From the NCBI GenBank assembly GCA_903872785.1, contig CAIQLZ010000100.1, positions 1-7,149 of the forward strand: a stretch of 7,149 bases of DNA. Direction: 5' to 3'. The stretch is from Candidatus Levyibacteriota bacterium. Lineage in GTDB: Bacteria; Patescibacteriota; Microgenomatia; Levybacterales; UBA12049. Below, in pieces: positions 6,111-7,149 of this stretch. The position numbers and the translations under genes were made by a program. The notes beneath the pieces were generated by a model that searched no databases, was not told where the DNA came from, and saw only the letters and a list, made by a program, of their open reading frames with translations. Every line of letters begins with the position of its first letter. Within the stretch, counting starts at the first letter, position 1.

Positions 6111-6200
6111 CATTACTGTGATCCCTAGAGATGCAATAACTACGAGAAGCTTAACCAGACTGAATAAAACTATTTTTAATAAATCCTTTTCATTCTTAAA
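6111..6200 (-). pseudogene. Possible remnant of a prepilin-like N-terminus
   Basis: The minus-strand frame that leads into the ATG at 6113 is open from 6200, after a TAG at 6203-6201, and contains FSLVKLLVVIASLGITV followed by M-H-P. It resembles the type IV prepilin N-terminal helix (FTLVELLVVIAIIGILA with a proline near mature position 22): about eleven of the first sixteen positions agree. The hallmark Gly before the Phe is replaced by Leu and Glu5 by Lys. No ATG, GTG or TTG starts the frame before the motif; an out-of-frame ATG-AAA-AGG lies just upstream (around 6195), as expected of a shifted leader. The sequence after the helix is not pilin-like. A decayed gene fragment is suggested; convergence of a hydrophobic stretch is a real alternative. 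Confidence 0.25.
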
Positions 6201-6290
6201 CTATTTTTAGTAGAACACACTTTCTTTTCTAGCCAAATTTAATACTGTTCAGGTTTGCATCAACTGCTCCAAACAAAAATAACTAAAAAA

Positions 6291-7149
6291 TTAATCAGGA
6301 ATAAAAGTAACATCGATAATTCCAGCCAATACGGTATTGCAGAACCCAGCGCCAGACCCCCACCAACTCCCTTCATATATACATGCCCAGTCTTGTATCG
6401 AAGCAGGCCAAGATACCTTAATGCCTATCCTATAGATATAACTGGTGACGTAGTGACTTGCTCCATACGTAGTTACAAGATAAGAAGTATTGTTATTAAC
6501 GCTAATGGGTGGGTTAATTGGAGCTTGCACCCATTGCCCTCCGCTAGATACAACGGTAGCTGTTGCTACTGTAGCACCATTAGCATAGAGCTTAAGCACT
6601 CTTGTCCCTCCAGGAGAATAATCCCATAAAGCAGTTATTTTCCCACTTTGATAAACACCTAAATTCATACCTGCTATGCTTGGATCTCCAGGACCCATAG
6701 TGTAAGTCGAAAATGATGCAGGCTGATTTTGCAAAAGTGCATGCATTGGCATAAAGGGAGTTGGAATAGGAGTTGCAGTCGGAGTGGGGGTACTGGTGGG
6801 AAGTGGAGTAGGAGTTACAGTCGGAGTGGGGGTACTGGTGGGAAGTGGAGTAGGAGTTCTGGTCGGGGTAGGAGTATTAGTCGGAGTAGCTGTCGGCACA
6901 AAACAGATATTAGTTGAACAGTTTCCGTAATACCATGTAGCTCCTCCCGGACAGGAATTGGTACCGCTTAGACAGGCACTGCCGTTCCAGCCGCAGGTAT
7001 AAGGAGCACCAATAATGCAGGTTGCGCAACTGGTGTAAGAAGGACAAGTCGGTATGGGAGTGGGGGTAGAAGTTGCAATCGGTGTAGGAGTTCTGGTCGG
7101 GGTGAAAGTTGCGCTCGGGATGGGAGTGTTGGTGGGAAGTGGAGCAGGA
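6291..7149 (-). CDS. Secreted surface protein: Pro/Thr linkers, eight-Cys PSI-like module, DUF4082-like C-domain; 5' end outside window
   Basis: The frame is open from the right edge to TAA at 6291, giving 285 visible residues; the GTG at 6899 lies inside it and is not the start. Order: Pro/Thr linker (visible 1-34); a cysteine-rich module with Cys at 35, 41, 44, 52, 59, 66, 77 and 82, including CPSYTSCATC, TCGWNGSAC and NSCPGG; a second linker of PTPLPTSTPTPT-type repeats (84-132); and a C-terminal domain (about 133-285). The module's spacing and C-G-W resemble PSI/plexin-type repeats, though the usual C-G-W-C is C-G-W-N. The C-domain reads ALWDYSPGGTRVLKLYANG, ATATVVSSGGQWVQAP, NNTSYLVTTYGASHYVTS and ends IIDVTFIPD, fitting the DUF4082-like beta-sandwich (LW...L....AT.T....GW......P......YV..Y, ending DV.F). 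Disulfides and PT linkers imply an extracytoplasmic location, perhaps adhesion or glycan binding; no signal peptide is in view. Confidence 0.8.
   Translation of the reverse strand, partial: PAPLPTNTPIPSATFTPTRTPTPIATSTPTPIPTCPSYTSCATCIIGAPYTCGWNGSACLSGTNSCPGGATWYYGNCSTNICFVPTATPTNTPTPTRTPTPLPTSTPTPTVTPTPLPTSTPTPTATPIPTPFMPMHALLQNQPASFSTYTMGPGDPSIAGMNLGVYQSGKITALWDYSPGGTRVLKLYANGATVATATVVSSGGQWVQAPINPPISVNNNTSYLVTTYGASHYVTSYIYRIGIKVSWPASIQDWACIYEGSWWGSGAGFCNTVLAGIIDVTFIPD
6776..6859. repeat. 42-bp tandem duplication in the Pro/Thr linker
   Basis: The copies at 6776-6817 and 6818-6859 are identical except for the last base. Each encodes 14 residues of Pro/Thr linker (TPTPLPTSTPTPTV type). A 20-nt stretch at 6850-6869 also recurs at 7084-7103 in the linker before the cysteine module. 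The near-perfect identity points to recent slippage or recombination that changed linker length in steps of 14 residues. Confidence 0.85.

Noticed and set aside
6024..6113. ATG at 6113 as the start of the DUF4907-like gene
   Set aside because: The 30 extra residues are unlike the family, and a TATAAT with proper spacing lies inside that stretch just before the ATG at 6023.
6262..6286. GTTT/AAAC hairpin downstream of the surface-protein stop as an intrinsic terminator
   Set aside because: The stem is short and interrupted, and the bases after it on the minus strand are not a T-run.
6291..6899. Reading the Pro/Thr-rich protein as a complete 202-residue gene starting at GTG 6899
   Set aside because: The frame is open without a stop from 6899 to the window edge and encodes a coherent cysteine module and another Pro/Thr linker, so the GTG is internal.
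6729..6917. Plus-strand Arg/Ser/Gly-rich frame
   Set aside because: It is the antisense shadow of the Pro/Thr repeat; its repetitive composition follows directly from the 42-bp duplication.
6776..7149. Repeats at the right end as a CRISPR array
   Set aside because: The repeats are tandem, purine-biased, in frame and lack unique spacers of even length; they encode Pro/Thr linkers.

Overview
The window is AT-rich, gene-dense bacterial DNA in which every convincing gene lies on the minus strand, so transcription runs from high to low coordinates. It looks like a member of the Patescibacteria (candidate phyla radiation), perhaps Microgenomates; this is an inference from gene content. Supporting signs are an archaeal-type ATP-dependent DNA ligase and an endonuclease-Q-family nuclease in an otherwise bacterial setting, a small membrane protein with a DUF4907-like domain, a secreted protein with Pro/Thr linkers, stops that read as standard TAA/TAG/TGA, starts with no visible Shine-Dalgarno, and short repeat elements inserted in frame inside genes. 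An archaeal host is less likely: the promoters look bacterial (-10 TATAAT), and the nuclease ends in a bacterial sliding-clamp-binding hexapeptide.

Layout in the direction of transcription: (1) 7149-6291, the 3' part of a large surface protein with Pro/Thr linkers, an eight-cysteine PSI-like module and a C-terminal DUF4082-like beta domain; the frame is open to the window edge. (2) 6290-6024, a spacer holding a prepilin-like coding remnant and a strong leaderless promoter. (3) 6023-5643, the membrane-anchored DUF4907-like protein. (4) 5607-4768, NAD(P)H-hydrate dehydratase (nnrD), carrying a GC-rich palindromic element inserted in frame. (5) 4762-3707, a Fic AMPylase with a C-terminal winged helix, 5 nt after nnrD. 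(6) 3639-1864, the ATP-dependent DNA ligase, with its own candidate extended -10 promoter and an inverted repeat over its -35 region. (7) 1661-279, endonuclease Q. (8) 258-1, the N-terminal part of a phosphoribosyltransferase, cut by the window edge.

Functionally, genes 6 and 7 form a plausible DNA repair pair: a nuclease that nicks at deaminated bases and a ligase that can seal the final nick. nnrD is metabolite repair and Fic is post-translational regulation. No RNA gene, CRISPR array, insertion sequence or attachment site was recognised. The most notable signals are the in-frame repeat insertions in nnrD and endoQ, the C-terminal clamp-binding motif of the nuclease, the recurrent leaderless start architecture, and the prepilin-like remnant.
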